From assembly GCA_029532625.1 (NCBI GenBank), contig JARFXM010000003.1:2976001-3040000 (forward strand): DNA of 64,000 bases, read 5' to 3'. Source of the DNA: Lomentospora prolificans (Eukaryota; Ascomycota; Sordariomycetes; Microascales; Microascaceae). The notes under the pieces were generated by a model that worked only from the letters and a program-made list of their open reading frames with translations, had not been told where the DNA came from and ran no database searches. The number at the start of each line of letters is the position of its first letter. Within the stretch, counting starts at the first letter, position 1. Position numbers and translations under genes: made by a program. This document shows, piece by piece, positions 23,972-34,429 of the stretch.

Positions 23972-26452
23972 TTACCGCAGCTCTACACTGCTCCCCACCT
24001 CTGCCGCTTTTCCAGCGCCGGCCTCCGGGTGCCCAAAGTCTATATCATCCCATACAGATGCCTCCGCGCCATACTGCCTGACCCGCCGCCCCGTCTCATT
24101 TGCTTCCGCCGCCGCTTCATCCGGCTCAGGGTGATCCTCCTCCAGTAGAGACGACCGAGGCTCCGGCGGGACAATTAGGACATTATTGGGGGCGAAGTGC
24201 ACCTGAGGATAGTTGTTGGGGTCGTTGAACCACTCCTTGGGGTGATTGTGGAACACGGCGGTTGTCGTCAACGGAATGTTTATTTTCCGTATCTTTTTCT
24301 CATTGCCGCGCTTAACGGGAATCGCGAGAGTCTGCTCCTTGAGAGACTCGCGGATCGACAGAACGTGGGAGCCAGGTTTGTCGTCGTGTTCGTTACGGAG
24401 GGCCAAGAGTTTCCTATCATACGCCCATGCCTTTTCTATCATATCCGAGAGCGGAATCGTGGGGGTGCACCCATGCCAAACAGTACGAAAGAGTTTCGCA
24501 ATCACGGCGCCCTTGTGGTCTCTCTGTATAGGGTGGGTGTCAAGCTCTTCGGCGAAGGCGTCTCTGATTTCCATGGGTACAAAGCCTGGCATGCCGAAGA
24601 ATCGGTGCAAGCGTTGTTTCGCGGCTTGCCGTAGATTAGCGGACATGTGGTAGCCTGGGGAGTTCATCTGCCGAGAAACTCGGAATCTTGTTGAGAAGCA
24701 AGTCGTCTCCTCGAGGCAGGCGTAAGCCCACACGACAGCCATGACGTTGGGAAGCCGCGAATGCCACGCCACAGTGAAAATATCCCGAGCGAAATGATGG
24801 GTTCTCTGGCACCACGGAAGCTTCTCGACCCTCCGGAGGAGCGTGATTAACCCGGGGAATTGGTTGGATGCTCGCATGCTGGTGAGCAGGGTGATGAACG
24901 TGGACGCGATGGGAAACATCTTGTACTCCTTTTCAAAGTGATCCAAGAGGTCGTAGCACATGTCGTACCGACCAAAATGGCCACAAACGTTGAGCATCCT
25001 GTTAAGCGCCGTAGTCGAGGGCCAAGTAGGGCCATAAGCCTCATCGATTTCCTTGCAAAAGTCCTCGGCAGATTTACCTTCCTCGATGGCACGGTACATA
25101 TCGAAACCGACAAGCTCTCTGGCCATGTCCTTCACGGCATGAGGGTTCTGGAGAAGGCCGAGCGAGTCCATGGATCTCACAATATCTCGCTTCGCTTGCT
25201 CCTCGGGCACCATCTGCAGGAAGAGCCGCCAAGTTGTATAGTTGGGGACGCAGCCATAGTGGGCCATGAAGTCAAGCATCTCGTTAAAGTTCTTGAGGTT
25301 CCTGACCTTGGCAGCGCCATAAAGGAATTTGTTCAAGACGTCCGTATCGATGGGAAATTTTCGGACTTGTAGCAGAGTGAATAGACGGCGGGCCTGAGGC
25401 CTGAAGGCGAGGCCCCGTTCTTCCATAAACCCAAGCGCAAGTTTAAAAGCCGCGACAGTCAAGGCGTCCGCCGCAGACCTATCTTTGAAGGCTTCGTAGA
25501 GTAGAACCATGCAAACTTCGTCGGCGGCTTGAGGGCTGCCGTAAAACTCGATGGCTCGGTGAGGGCGCAGTTTTACAAGAGTAAGGGTGCGGATATAGTT
25601 CAAAAAGCTGAATTGATCCCATGTCGGGGGTTTCGGCAGGTCCTCTAGCGGGTGATTCCAGAAATATGGAGTTTTCCTGGACTTCATAAGCGAACGCGGC
25701 TGGTGTGTAACTCTGCTGGCGATGCATAGTTCTTTCGCCAGCACGGGGTCTCCCTTAAGCAAGGAAGCATCCGGATTCAACGGATCCGGTGTAAAAATCT
25801 GAGCATCTTCACACATGCCCATTATTATGTTGACAGCGTCGTTGACTGCCACATCGTCTCCCGACAACAAGACGGCGGAGCGGCCATCTCCTTCCATTCC
25901 TTTATATAGCTCGATCTCGCATGACGTGCGGTCGTGAATGTCCCAGATATTGCCATCGAGGTTTGTGGTGAGTGATTTTATGTATTCGGTAGGGATAACG
26001 ATTTTGAGCGCATGTCTCTTCCAAGGATGGGTTCGCTTCGGCGTCCGGCTCTCCAAGATGCGCAAGGTATCGGTCCACGAGGGCATATTAATGCCCCTGG
26101 AGCGCAAGTGATCTTCCTGTCTTATTTGTGATGTCACGCTCCTATGCGCTGCCCCTTGGCTGCGAACGCGGGCTCTCGAAGTCGGATACGGTAGCATGGG
26201 GGTGACCAGTTCTGGGTTCTTCGGTACGCGGAGCGACTTATTCATAACTGGCGCAAGATCCGGAGGCTTTTCCCACGTGTTCGCCGCAGGTCGGGCTATA
26301 GGGGCTTGCGCGGTCTCCGATAGACTGCCGATGCTTCTATAGCTCCGCCCAGCATGGTAACGGGAGCATAAGGAGGGCGACACGGGAGGCCGCGCCACGG
26401 TCCCGAAGGTCCAGAGACGGTGCCTCCATTGTGCCTCAATTCCCCGGAGCAT
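23972..26452 (-). CDS. Mitochondrial pentatricopeptide-repeat-like protein, 826 aa
   Basis: A single-exon ORF from an ATG at 26452. The N-terminus (MLRGIEAQWRHRLW, then many Arg and Ser and few acids) looks like a mitochondrial presequence. A segment near residues 155-215, with GNIWDIHDRTSCEIEL and later VLLSGDDVAVNDAVNIIMG, resembles a KH-like RNA-binding fold. The middle (about residues 330-610) is helical in PPR-like units, for example TDVLNKFLYGAAKVRNLKNF, NRMLNVCGHFGRYDMCYDLL and TFITLLTSMRASNQFPGLIT. Fungal proteins of this type act in mitochondrial mRNA stability or translation. The exact target cannot be told from sequence. The last about 120 residues are charged and less ordered. No intron is needed. 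Confident as a gene, moderate for the PPR call. Confidence 0.8.
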   Translation of the reverse strand: MLRGIEAQWRHRLWTFGTVARPPVSPSLCSRYHAGRSYRSIGSLSETAQAPIARPAANTWEKPPDLAPVMNKSLRVPKNPELVTPMLPYPTSRARVRSQGAAHRSVTSQIRQEDHLRSRGINMPSWTDTLRILESRTPKRTHPWKRHALKIVIPTEYIKSLTTNLDGNIWDIHDRTSCEIELYKGMEGDGRSAVLLSGDDVAVNDAVNIIMGMCEDAQIFTPDPLNPDASLLKGDPVLAKELCIASRVTHQPRSLMKSRKTPYFWNHPLEDLPKPPTWDQFSFLNYIRTLTLVKLRPHRAIEFYGSPQAADEVCMVLLYEAFKDRSAADALTVAAFKLALGFMEERGLAFRPQARRLFTLLQVRKFPIDTDVLNKFLYGAAKVRNLKNFNEMLDFMAHYGCVPNYTTWRLFLQMVPEEQAKRDIVRSMDSLGLLQNPHAVKDMARELVGFDMYRAIEEGKSAEDFCKEIDEAYGPTWPSTTALNRMLNVCGHFGRYDMCYDLLDHFEKEYKMFPIASTFITLLTSMRASNQFPGLITLLRRVEKLPWCQRTHHFARDIFTVAWHSRLPNVMAVVWAYACLEETTCFSTRFRVSRQMNSPGYHMSANLRQAAKQRLHRFFGMPGFVPMEIRDAFAEELDTHPIQRDHKGAVIAKLFRTVWHGCTPTIPLSDMIEKAWAYDRKLLALRNEHDDKPGSHVLSIRESLKEQTLAIPVKRGNEKKIRKINIPLTTTAVFHNHPKEWFNDPNNYPQVHFAPNNVLIVPPEPRSSLLEEDHPEPDEAAAEANETGRRVRQYGAEASVWDDIDFGHPEAGAGKAAEVGSSVELR

Positions 26453-27038
26453 GGGCTAAACTCATCGCATTCTTGACCCTGCGACGGAAAGGTTATATGA
26501 CAGAAAGGGTGGCGTTGCTGGAACGGACGAGAGAAGATAAATGCGGTTCGCAAGGAATGGATAAGGGTCGATGACCTAGGCTCGCAGGCGAAGCTTTGGA
26601 AATTTCGACTGAGAAAAAAAGTCGGCGTGTGGCTCTGATTGGCCGTCAGAATAGTGGGACTGGATTTGTTCTGGCGCCTTTCTCAAGGAATAGATGACTA
26701 AGCATCAGGCTCCGCTGACAGCTGGCAGCTGTAAGCTGCATCACGTGTCGCACCTGAGCAACTCGGGGCTCTGATGCAATGTCATGTGCCTGTTCCGAGA
26801 TCCTACATCTGATGCTGTTGTCTTGTATTTTATTAGATAGAATGCCACCTTGAAACTATACAGCAAGACAAACCCATGGGTAGGAAGACGAGCACCTGGG
26901 TCTAGAGTTTCTTAAAAGATTTATTATGAAGTAGTTGTACAAGGATATCGCCAGACTAAGCAAGTCCAAAATTCCTCCTTCTCCAATGCGTATGCTTTCT
27001 CTGCCAATTGCAGTTGTAACTGACCAACACCGTCCGCT
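26453..27038. other. Intergenic, promoter of the PPR-like gene
   Basis: About 0.6 kb between two minus-strand genes. It contains a palindromic E-box CACGTG at 26742-26747 next to cagctggcagctg. CACGTG is bound by bHLH factors in fungi, but a single copy is weak evidence. The right part should be the 3' UTR of the dysferlin-domain gene. Confidence 0.4.
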
Positions 27039-28505
27039 CTAGGGAGCTATCTCCATATCCGTTTCCGTATCCCGTTTTTGCGGCCCAGCCGGCCCGCTCT
27101 GGTCAACACCTTCCCATTCCTCTCCCCATCCTTTGGATTCATGGGCACCATGAGCCGATTTCCCGCTTTCTACCATGCCCTTTATGTCACTCCAATACGC
27201 GAGCTTCCGAACCTCTTCATCCGCATGCTTCACAGCGACCTCCAGGTTTGCTTTCCGCTCTCGTAAGCTAGGAGTGTCCTCCTTATCAGCGTCTTCGATC
27301 GCCTTATCCAGAGCCTGGGTTAGCCTAGAGAGTAAGAGCTTCCGAGACGCCTGGAACACAAAAACGACCATCACTTCGTGCATTTCAGGCCCTAGGTTCT
27401 GGAGGTCGGAGCCGCAATGCTCAAGGTAGTTGCCCACGGCCTCAAGCTTCTCTCGGTCGATCCTCGCCTTGCGCAGCACGTGCAAGAGGGTATCGACATC
27501 CTCAATGGGATCATTCTTAATATCGAAGACCGATTCCGCTTCCGAGCGTTGGCTTGCAAAGCTCGCCCTACTTCCACCCCCAACACTACTTCCACGGCTC
27601 CGCGAGCGCGAGTGGCTCCCGCTTCGATCACTTGGCGATTTGACTGTGAAGTAGTCTGTGTTGAGAAAATGTGGGTCCGTCGTAGTCGTGGTGAGTAATT
27701 GGGGGTCCTTCTTGACACGCTTTCGAATCCAGGCCCGCCTCCTCACAAACGAGTTCCACCATCGAGGGCCATGCCAGGAAAACTTGTTGGAAAACATGAA
27801 TGAGTATTCCCACCCGCCTTCATCCACATCATCGTGGTGATAGATGCGCCATTCTGGCCACGCCCATTCCCAAGTTGGATCTGGGAGCTGTGTAGAGTGG
27901 ATATCCGTAGGGCTCGTTTTATGAAATGCGTTGGTCCACGGCGACGGATCGAGGTTGCCAAGTGCTTTTGAAGAGAACAATGCAACGCCACACAAAAAGC
28001 CGCCTCGCTCGTTTTCGTACAGGATATCCACGATAGCCTCGCGATCCCTAGTTGGGGTTTTGGATAGCGTGTTCCTAGTAGTAGTTGTTCTGACCGCGGA
28101 AGGTGTTGCATCTGGCGGGGGCAGACCGTTAGAAGCTGTTGTAACGAAGACGAAAGATTTATCAATTCTCTCACCTTGTATCTCTATGGAGGGTCCCCTC
28201 CCTTCTCCGTCTCCGGAGTCTGGCTCCAAGGCGTGTTCGCCAGCGCCACCTTTGGCGGGTGGCCGCCCCCTCCTGCTCAGTGATGTTTGGCTGGAAGGAC
28301 CAGATGTGCTCGGAAGAAGATTTTGTTTCGTCGCACGGCTCGAGAGCTCCCCATCATTCGAACTCGCCGCATTCCCCGTGCTCTGTTTCGAGTCACTAGT
28401 TACAAGGCCATTGGCGGCATCGTCACCATCGACGAGGTTAATTTCATGGTCGTAATCGGTCTCTTTCAAGCCCGAGACCCGACGCGAGGTCCGCATCCGA
28501 GGCAT
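27039..28505 (-). CDS. Dysferlin-domain protein (peroxin/Spo73/Mug65-like), 488 aa
   Basis: A single-exon ORF; the first in-frame ATG is at 28505 (MPRMRTSRRVSG), as the open frame further upstream has no ATG. A DysFN-like unit begins near residue 150 with ILYENERGGFLCGVALFSSK and runs to TWEWAWPEWRIYHHD. The DysFC-like unit follows at once with DEGGWEYSFMFSNKFSWHGP, RWWNSFVRRRAWIRKR. The Trp-rich spacing is characteristic of the dysferlin repeat found in fungal peroxins (Pex23/Pex30 group), Spo73 and Mug65. There is no clear membrane helix, unlike Pex30, so it is closer to the soluble Spo73/Mug65 type. The N-terminal about 130 residues are Ser/Gly-rich. The C-terminal region is helical and acidic/basic mixed. 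Role in membrane organisation is inference from family. Confidence 0.82.
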   Translation of the reverse strand: MPRMRTSRRVSGLKETDYDHEINLVDGDDAANGLVTSDSKQSTGNAASSNDGELSSRATKQNLLPSTSGPSSQTSLSRRGRPPAKGGAGEHALEPDSGDGEGRGPSIEIQGERIDKSFVFVTTASNGLPPPDATPSAVRTTTTRNTLSKTPTRDREAIVDILYENERGGFLCGVALFSSKALGNLDPSPWTNAFHKTSPTDIHSTQLPDPTWEWAWPEWRIYHHDDVDEGGWEYSFMFSNKFSWHGPRWWNSFVRRRAWIRKRVKKDPQLLTTTTTDPHFLNTDYFTVKSPSDRSGSHSRSRSRGSSVGGGSRASFASQRSEAESVFDIKNDPIEDVDTLLHVLRKARIDREKLEAVGNYLEHCGSDLQNLGPEMHEVMVVFVFQASRKLLLSRLTQALDKAIEDADKEDTPSLRERKANLEVAVKHADEEVRKLAYWSDIKGMVESGKSAHGAHESKGWGEEWEGVDQSGPAGPQKRDTETDMEIAP

Positions 28506-30595
28506 TTGTGCTATTATTGACAATACTGCATGGCGAACAGAGTGCAAAGGGAGGAGTGACAGGAGACCGAGGGCGGCGGAGGTTGATTTGGAGACCAGTA
28601 GTCCTGCCTAGCCAGCGCTAGCCTCGAGCCGGCTTTGTCTTAGGCGATCGCCGACGAGGGTCAGATCGGTGTCAGGAGGCAAGCTACGCCGTACGGACTC
28701 GTCCACAAGAAAGAAAAAAAGGGAGGCAAAGAATAAGGGTACTGATAATTCTCCGTCGCTCGAGGCCGAGGGCGGGAGGAAGGTGGATTCAGGTAGGACT
28801 GAGGTGGGTTTGGTAATAGGTCGCAAACAAGGTGTTTACAGGGAACAAGGAAATGTGCGAGCTGAAAAAGCCTGTGACGTCGTGCGCGACGCGACACACT
28901 GTGCGGCCTCGACGGCCGACTCGACACTAGCCCCTCGCTGGAAAGTCAATCAGATGGGGCTGACCGGGGGAGGTGAGCACGAACAGTTCGGACACCAAGT
29001 GCGGATTTATTCCAAATGCCGGAAAATACATTGATCAATTGAAAACTCACGAACCCTAGTCCTACGGTTCGTTACGCAAAAGCCATGACAATTTGGGCTT
29101 TTACATATCACACTTGAGGTGTACTTCTGGTGCAAGCTGGAGCCCTGGAGGCTGGCTGTGGAGCTTTGGGTGCTCAGTGCGATTCACAGCTCAAGTTATA
29201 CTGGATCGAGCGGGGGACAGGACATTGATGGGACTTGTCACGCTCTGGCCGACCCTCTGTCCAACTGGCCCAGTGGCCCCCTCATCTCGCACTTATACTT
29301 CAAGGCGTTCCCCTACGGGTGTGAATGCTCAGTAAGAACGACTGAAAAGGAGCATTCCTTTTGGCATTAACGTCGAAATAACGCCCAAGCTAGAATAGCC
29401 AACTCAAATTGACAAGCCAGGCCAAAGAGAACCAATCGATCCGGAGACTATTCGCACTAATTGAGGGCCCTCAATGCATAGCAGGGGCAGCCTCAACCCT
29501 CGAGTGTAGAATTCAACTATTGTATCACGGAGAACCAGTTACCATGATTTTGGGTTTGGCTTAACTGACCTTGGTAGCTGCGCTCGAGGAAGCATATCGA
29601 AGGTTGCAAGTGTCAGTACGAGCGAGGTTCTCCAGATCCGCTAGGTGCCCCAGGACATGGTTGCCAGGCCATAGGCCAGAGAGCTCTTAGGATATGATGT
29701 CATTGGCGGGGGAGCCCTCCCCGTCCGTGGAGCTTGGGAGTAAATGCAAAAGATTCAACAAAGCCTGGCATGTCTACCCTTGCGCTTGAAGCCGTATCAG
29801 ACGCCCAACGGATCCACGTGGAGGCCGCGAGATTGCGGCAGATGGCTACATGTATCAAACAGTCTACTCTCACCAACGGCATACAATAACAAGCACGATG
29901 GAAAGGGGGAATAGACTCGCTGTAAGCAGCCGCACACAGAGACACCAGAGCATATTATAGGTTCCATAAGCGGAATATTTCACGGATCAGAATACGGAGC
30001 AACAGGTCCATGGGTGTGTCTGTAGATGGCACAAATACAATCAATGTCCATGTCCACCGTCAGCGAATATTCGACCGTCTCCCGCTGGCTGGCCTGCCAA
30101 CATCTCCATGTGCACCCATGCGTTAATATGCCTTTGCTGTGTGCTCTTTCCCATCCCTTCATGTACGCCGATCATGTCCAGGCCGTATTTACGTCATGTC
30201 TTGGGACGCGGCCACCCCCACAAACCCGCAACCAAACCAGCCAGCAACCAGCAGCACCGAGCCAACTTTGTGCCTATTGGTGACATCAGATCATGCCGGG
30301 GAAGCATCAGCCAACCTTGTATCGAGCGTGTCAAGGCCACACACCCATCAGCCATCACCCGTTTCGTAACATTGAAGTGTGCAGCAGTGAGAAGGTACTC
30401 GATACAAGCGGCCCTTTTGCGATTCGTCTGTTGCCTATATATATAACCAGATCTTCCCCTCCTTCACGATCCATCGTACTTCTAAATAGCTGACACGAAC
30501 GCTTCAATCATCGCTTCCCCTTTATCCTTAAAGCTACTCTGAGCCTTTAATCTCATCCAACCGACTAGCTCTTTTGCACCACACGTCTCTTCATC
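28506..30595. other. Divergent intergenic region
   Basis: About 2.1 kb between the dysferlin-domain gene (-) and the small helical protein gene (+). No supported gene. A clear TATA-like element lies near the right end (listed separately). Confidence 0.6.
30435..30447 (+). promoter_or_regulatory. TATA-like box of the small helical protein gene
   Basis: The sequence ctatatatataac is followed within 10-40 bp by a CT-rich stretch (cttcccctccttc) that would suit a transcription start, and the ATG follows at 30596. This spacing is typical for fungal TATA promoters. Two CCCCT (stress-element-like) words lie between it and the ATG. Inferred from consensus only. Confidence 0.4.
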
Positions 30596-31212
30596 ATGTC
30601 GCGATCTAGGCTCCCCACTTATCTTGGCGTCGCTGCCGCTGGTGGTGTCGGCTACTACCTCTACAAGTCCGGAGGCAACCCCAAGGTCGCTGGGCAGCAG
30701 GCTAAGCGTATGTTAACCCTCCCCAAATTGACTGGTCGACTCGCAACCACGGAGGAAGATGTCCGAGGAGGCTCGGGGGCGGGGTGCGGATTTTAATTTA
30801 TAAACCACACGGACGTCTGCGTTGCGCGTAGGCCATGGCTTGGTATGGGTTCGCTAACACGGGCTCACAGACGATGTCTCCAAGGCACTCCCCGGCTCGC
30901 CCGAAAGGCCCAAGATAGCCACTGAGGTTGGTAGCAAGATTGACAATGCTGTACGTCGAATGATACTCCGGGCCCTTCATGCTAGCCATCACATTCACAT
31001 GCTTGTTATCCAGTGATGTGAATGACGTCACTAACAGAACCCTCAACACGCAGGCTTACGAGACCGAAAAGAACTTCAACAGCGCGAAAAACAACGTCGA
31101 GGCCTACGCGAGGGATAGGAAGAACGAAATCATGCATGGCATCGACAAGGCGGATCAAAAGATTGAGGAGAAGGCCGCCAAGGCCAAGGGCTGGTTCAGC
31201 TCTGGCAAATAA
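30596..31212 (+). CDS. Small helical membrane-anchored protein, 116 aa
   Basis: Three exons, 30596-30707, 30871-30950 and 31054-31212, join in phase to 116 aa. The N-terminus MSRSRLPTYLGVAAAGGVGY is a short glycine/alanine-rich hydrophobic segment ending in two tyrosines, consistent with a single membrane anchor or mitochondrial inner-membrane insertion. The remainder is Lys/Glu/Ala-rich amphipathic helix with a late-embryogenesis-abundant-like flavour (NFNSAKNNVEAYARDRKNEI, then KADQKIEEKAAKAKGWFSSG). Proteins that look like this are often named calcofluor-white-hypersensitive protein in fungal annotations; I recall this and cannot verify it. A TATA box and CCCCT words upstream fit an inducible gene. 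Confidence 0.75.
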
Positions 31213-31567
31213 GGCAACCCTTCCTCTCCTCGTCTCAACGAGAACAAACAAAAGAAGTAAAAAAAAAAAAATTCCAAACCAATACCCGGGCTCATTCTCT
31301 GGTGTTCTGTAGCAAGAATGATGGAATAAATGTAGGATCTGGCCGCGGAAGGGGAATCAAGGAGAAAGTGAGAGAAGGAGAGAACGAATGTTACATAGGA
31401 AGTTGACGGTAAATTCATCAGCTCTCGAAATTCAAGAGAGCACCCATTCAAAAATTATTGCTGTCCTTGCTTGCGTGCCGTAGTCTATACAACCTAATAA
31501 TCTATCGTGTCAAATAAAGACGCTTATCGCTTGCAGCATTCACACCCGCTTGCGAATCTGCGGTCCA
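31213..31567. other. Convergent intergenic region
   Basis: About 0.36 kb between the 3' ends of the small helical protein gene (+) and the splicing factor gene (-). An A run of 13 lies at about 31259-31271. Nothing else seen. Confidence 0.6.
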
Positions 31568-34429
31568 TTACCCATCCAGCGCAGCCGCTACAAGCTTCAA
31601 GAGCTCTTCGATACCGAACCTAGCGTTCTTGGGGTCCTTCGCTATCCTCTGCCAATACTCTCCATGTCGTGGCTCGTTCATGATACACTTTGAAATAACC
31701 TCTCCTCGTTTCTCCTGTTCAGCGACAAACCCGTTAGCAAACCCAAACCGGGAAAACAAAGGACGCGGAAGCATAGAGTATACACTCACCTCAGTACCGT
31801 GCTGCAGCAGGAACTTGTAATACCAAGCCCAAGTATCTCCATTGTCGCTGTCGAGAATAAGAGCCTTCTCGAACCAGCTCTTCGCCTTCTCGAGCTTCCT
31901 CTCCGCCCAAAAGATGCGCGCCACGGCCACGAACAAGATCGGGTCCGAATCCACCTTCTTGATCGCCTCGAGACTGCGGGGCCGTCTCTGTGTGCGCGGC
32001 TCGAGGAACCAGATCTGCTCGCTCCACAAGATGCCGCTGCGGGGCACCTCCTGGAGGGCCTTGGCCATGACGCTGCGGGCCTGGTTCATGTTGCCGGCGC
32101 GGCGCTCGACGCGGACGGACTCGAGCCAGAGCTCGGGGGATTTGGGCACCGCGAGACGGGCTCGGTCGAGGACGCTGCGAGCCTTGGTCACGGAGCCGGC
32201 GTTCTCCTCGAGGCGGGAGTAGAGGAGCCACAGGGGCACGGACGCGGGTACCGCCTTGACGCCGGTGCCGTAGGCCTCCCTCGCCTGGGGTGTCATGCCC
32301 ATGTCTTCGTAGATCTGGCCCTTGAGCATCCATAGCTTTGCCGCGCCGGGGAAGTACTGTAGTGCTTTGAGGACGAGGTTGAGGGCCGCCTCTTGGTTCC
32401 CTAGCACGCGCTCAAACACAACGCTCTTCATCCACACGCGATCTGTGGGCGCTTGTTCTCTCGCGAGTTCCAGCAACTTCCGAGCCTCGTCCACTTGGTC
32501 GTTCTCGGCTTCGAGCTTAACGGCTGCGAGCCAGATATCCTCGTTGTTGGGGTTTTGCTTGAAGGCGCGCGCCAGTACGTGCCTGGCACTGTTGATCTCA
32601 CCGGCCTGCCACTTCTCTTTAGCAAGCATCATCCAAAGGACCTCGCTCTTGGGGCATGCCTCGACCGCCTTCTCGAGAATATCCCAGAGCGACTGCTTCG
32701 AGCCGTGGTGTCGCTCAAGGTCCGCGGCTTCCATCCATAGCGTCTTGCTATTGACAAACACCCGCAGAGCGTAAGAGTAGATGGCCCTTGCCGTCTCGTA
32801 CATGCCACGCGCAATGCTGGACTTCGCGTCCTTCATCCAGGTATCCTTCCTATCATCATCTTCGTCCAGGCCCCAGCCAAGGGTCTCGCGGATAATGTTT
32901 CCGCAGGTGATGATTGCACCCTCCTGTTCGCATTTCTCGGCTTCCGCGATCCATTCCTCTCGCTTGGGCATCGCCGACTCCTTGGCGAGAACCTGGACCG
33001 CACGTTTCATGACGTTGACCTTGGTTCCCTCGCCGAGCTGCTCCTGGAGCCGCGCGGCCGCAATCCAAATCTCGTGGGATGTGGGAATAGCCTTACGAGC
33101 CTTGTTTAGCACCTTTTGGGCGTTCTCGGGCGTCTCCAGACGCGCAAGAGCAAGCCACAGATCCACAGAAAGCGGGATGAGCTCCGTCGCCTTGGCCAAA
33201 AGTATCTTTGCGTTGTCAATATCGTCCTCCAGGTTGACGGCCTCTTTCCATAAAACTTCGGAATCCGGAAGGTGATCAAGCGCCTGACGAATAACCCTCT
33301 TCTTCGCGCTGGGGAGATTTTCGAGCTTCATTGCCTCAACCCAGAGACGCACCGACCTGCTATTATGCTTGATCGCCTCGGCGGCGATAATCTTGGCATT
33401 CTGTCCTTCGTTAAGTCGGATATTCTCCAACCACACATCCTCGCTCTTTGGCCGGTTCTTACATCCCTCGGCAATAACCTTTCGCGCCGTCACGATCTTG
33501 CCAGCCAACTCTTCCAGACGGGCCGCAGCGATCCATCCTAGCGGGTTGTTCGGATTCGTCTTGATGACGGACTGCAACAACTCGCGTACTCGGTTGATGT
33601 CGCCAACCTGCGCCTGCGCTTCCGTGAGGGACCGCCGATTCAAGCTTGTGATATATCCCTGGGGGTCGATGCTCGTTGCCGTTCCGACAGTTGATTCCGC
33701 GCCGCCACCGCCCTGCGATGCCTGGTCTAGCCTGACCTTGAGCACCTTGTCCCTCGCCGCGCCAATCTTGGCAAAGTTGGTCATCGTGCCGTCCGCCGCA
33801 TCGGCGCTCGACGCCGTCCCATCGTCGGCTACCGTCGTCGTCATCTGCGTCGAATCGTTTGCCGCCGCGAGCACGCTATCCGGCACCGCGTAGAACCGCT
33901 GCCTCATCGCCTGCTTTGCCCGCCTGTTCTTCCCGGTCAAGTCACCCACCTCGGGGAGGTTCGCCCAGTCCTCGTCCGTAACCGTCCCGAGCGCGCGCTT
34001 GAGATCGGCAAACTGCGCCTGGATCTTGGGGTGCATCCTCTCGTATTCTTCCCTTTCCGCCGTTTCGCGGGCCTCGCGCTGAGCTTTCCGCCGCTTGGCC
34101 ATCTTCTCGTCGACCCACTGCCAGATCTGGTCCGCCTCCTCGTCGTCCTTGTCGTATATGCCGCCAGCGAAAAGGCCGACTTCGTTGTCCGGGTCCTGGT
34201 ATCGCTCGCTGTCGTCGCCGCCCTCGTCGTCGCCTCCCTTCTTGCCATCGCCGCCGATGCCTAGCGCCGCGGCACGCTTCGCTACCATCTCCTTGATCTG
34301 GTCTTCGCTAGGCCCCTCTCGCGCTGGGCCGAGGTCCGACCGGGTCGTGAAACCGGTCGCACCACGGCCTAGACCAGCCACATAATTCTCGGGGGCTGGT
34401 TGGTTGAGAAAATCACGTCGGCTCGCCAT
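31568..34429 (-). CDS. prp1: Pre-mRNA splicing factor Prp1/Prp6 (U4/U6.U5 tri-snRNP)
   Basis: A bridging protein of the U4/U6.U5 tri-snRNP, acting in the nucleus in spliceosome assembly. The start at 34429 (MASRRDFLNQPAPENYVAGL) is the first ATG and matches the conserved N-terminus, which continues GRGATGFTTRSDLGPAREGP. This PRP1_N domain of about 150 residues is followed by a long array of HAT/TPR half-repeats with the recurrent pattern of W-x-x-A and L-E, for example WIAAARLEELAGKIVTARKV, WLALARLETPENAQKVLNKA and WLLYSRLEENAGSVTKARSV. A 75 nt intron (31789-31715) with GTGAGT, a GCTAAC branch site and AACAG sits near the 3' end. It is a multiple of three without stops, so it reads through. 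Removal joins HGTE to EKRGEVISKC, as in orthologues, and gives 928 aa. Confidence 0.95.
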   Translation of the reverse strand: MASRRDFLNQPAPENYVAGLGRGATGFTTRSDLGPAREGPSEDQIKEMVAKRAAALGIGGDGKKGGDDEGGDDSERYQDPDNEVGLFAGGIYDKDDEEADQIWQWVDEKMAKRRKAQREARETAEREEYERMHPKIQAQFADLKRALGTVTDEDWANLPEVGDLTGKNRRAKQAMRQRFYAVPDSVLAAANDSTQMTTTVADDGTASSADAADGTMTNFAKIGAARDKVLKVRLDQASQGGGGAESTVGTATSIDPQGYITSLNRRSLTEAQAQVGDINRVRELLQSVIKTNPNNPLGWIAAARLEELAGKIVTARKVIAEGCKNRPKSEDVWLENIRLNEGQNAKIIAAEAIKHNSRSVRLWVEAMKLENLPSAKKRVIRQALDHLPDSEVLWKEAVNLEDDIDNAKILLAKATELIPLSVDLWLALARLETPENAQKVLNKARKAIPTSHEIWIAAARLQEQLGEGTKVNVMKRAVQVLAKESAMPKREEWIAEAEKCEQEGAIITCGNIIRETLGWGLDEDDDRKDTWMKDAKSSIARGMYETARAIYSYALRVFVNSKTLWMEAADLERHHGSKQSLWDILEKAVEACPKSEVLWMMLAKEKWQAGEINSARHVLARAFKQNPNNEDIWLAAVKLEAENDQVDEARKLLELAREQAPTDRVWMKSVVFERVLGNQEAALNLVLKALQYFPGAAKLWMLKGQIYEDMGMTPQAREAYGTGVKAVPASVPLWLLYSRLEENAGSVTKARSVLDRARLAVPKSPELWLESVRVERRAGNMNQARSVMAKALQEVPRSGILWSEQIWFLEPRTQRRPRSLEAIKKVDSDPILFVAVARIFWAERKLEKAKSWFEKALILDSDNGDTWAWYYKFLLQHGTEVSVYSMLPRPLFSRFGFANGFVAEQEKRGEVISKCIMNEPRHGEYWQRIAKDPKNARFGIEELLKLVAAALDG

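Noticed and set aside
26742..26747. Single CACGTG E-box as a regulatory site of the PPR-like gene
   Set aside because: One six-base palindrome is expected by chance every few kilobases and no second element supports it.
31791..32335. Overlapping 178-180-codon ORFs on both strands within the Prp1/Prp6 gene
   Set aside because: Both are frame shadows in a GC-rich part of the HAT-repeat region.
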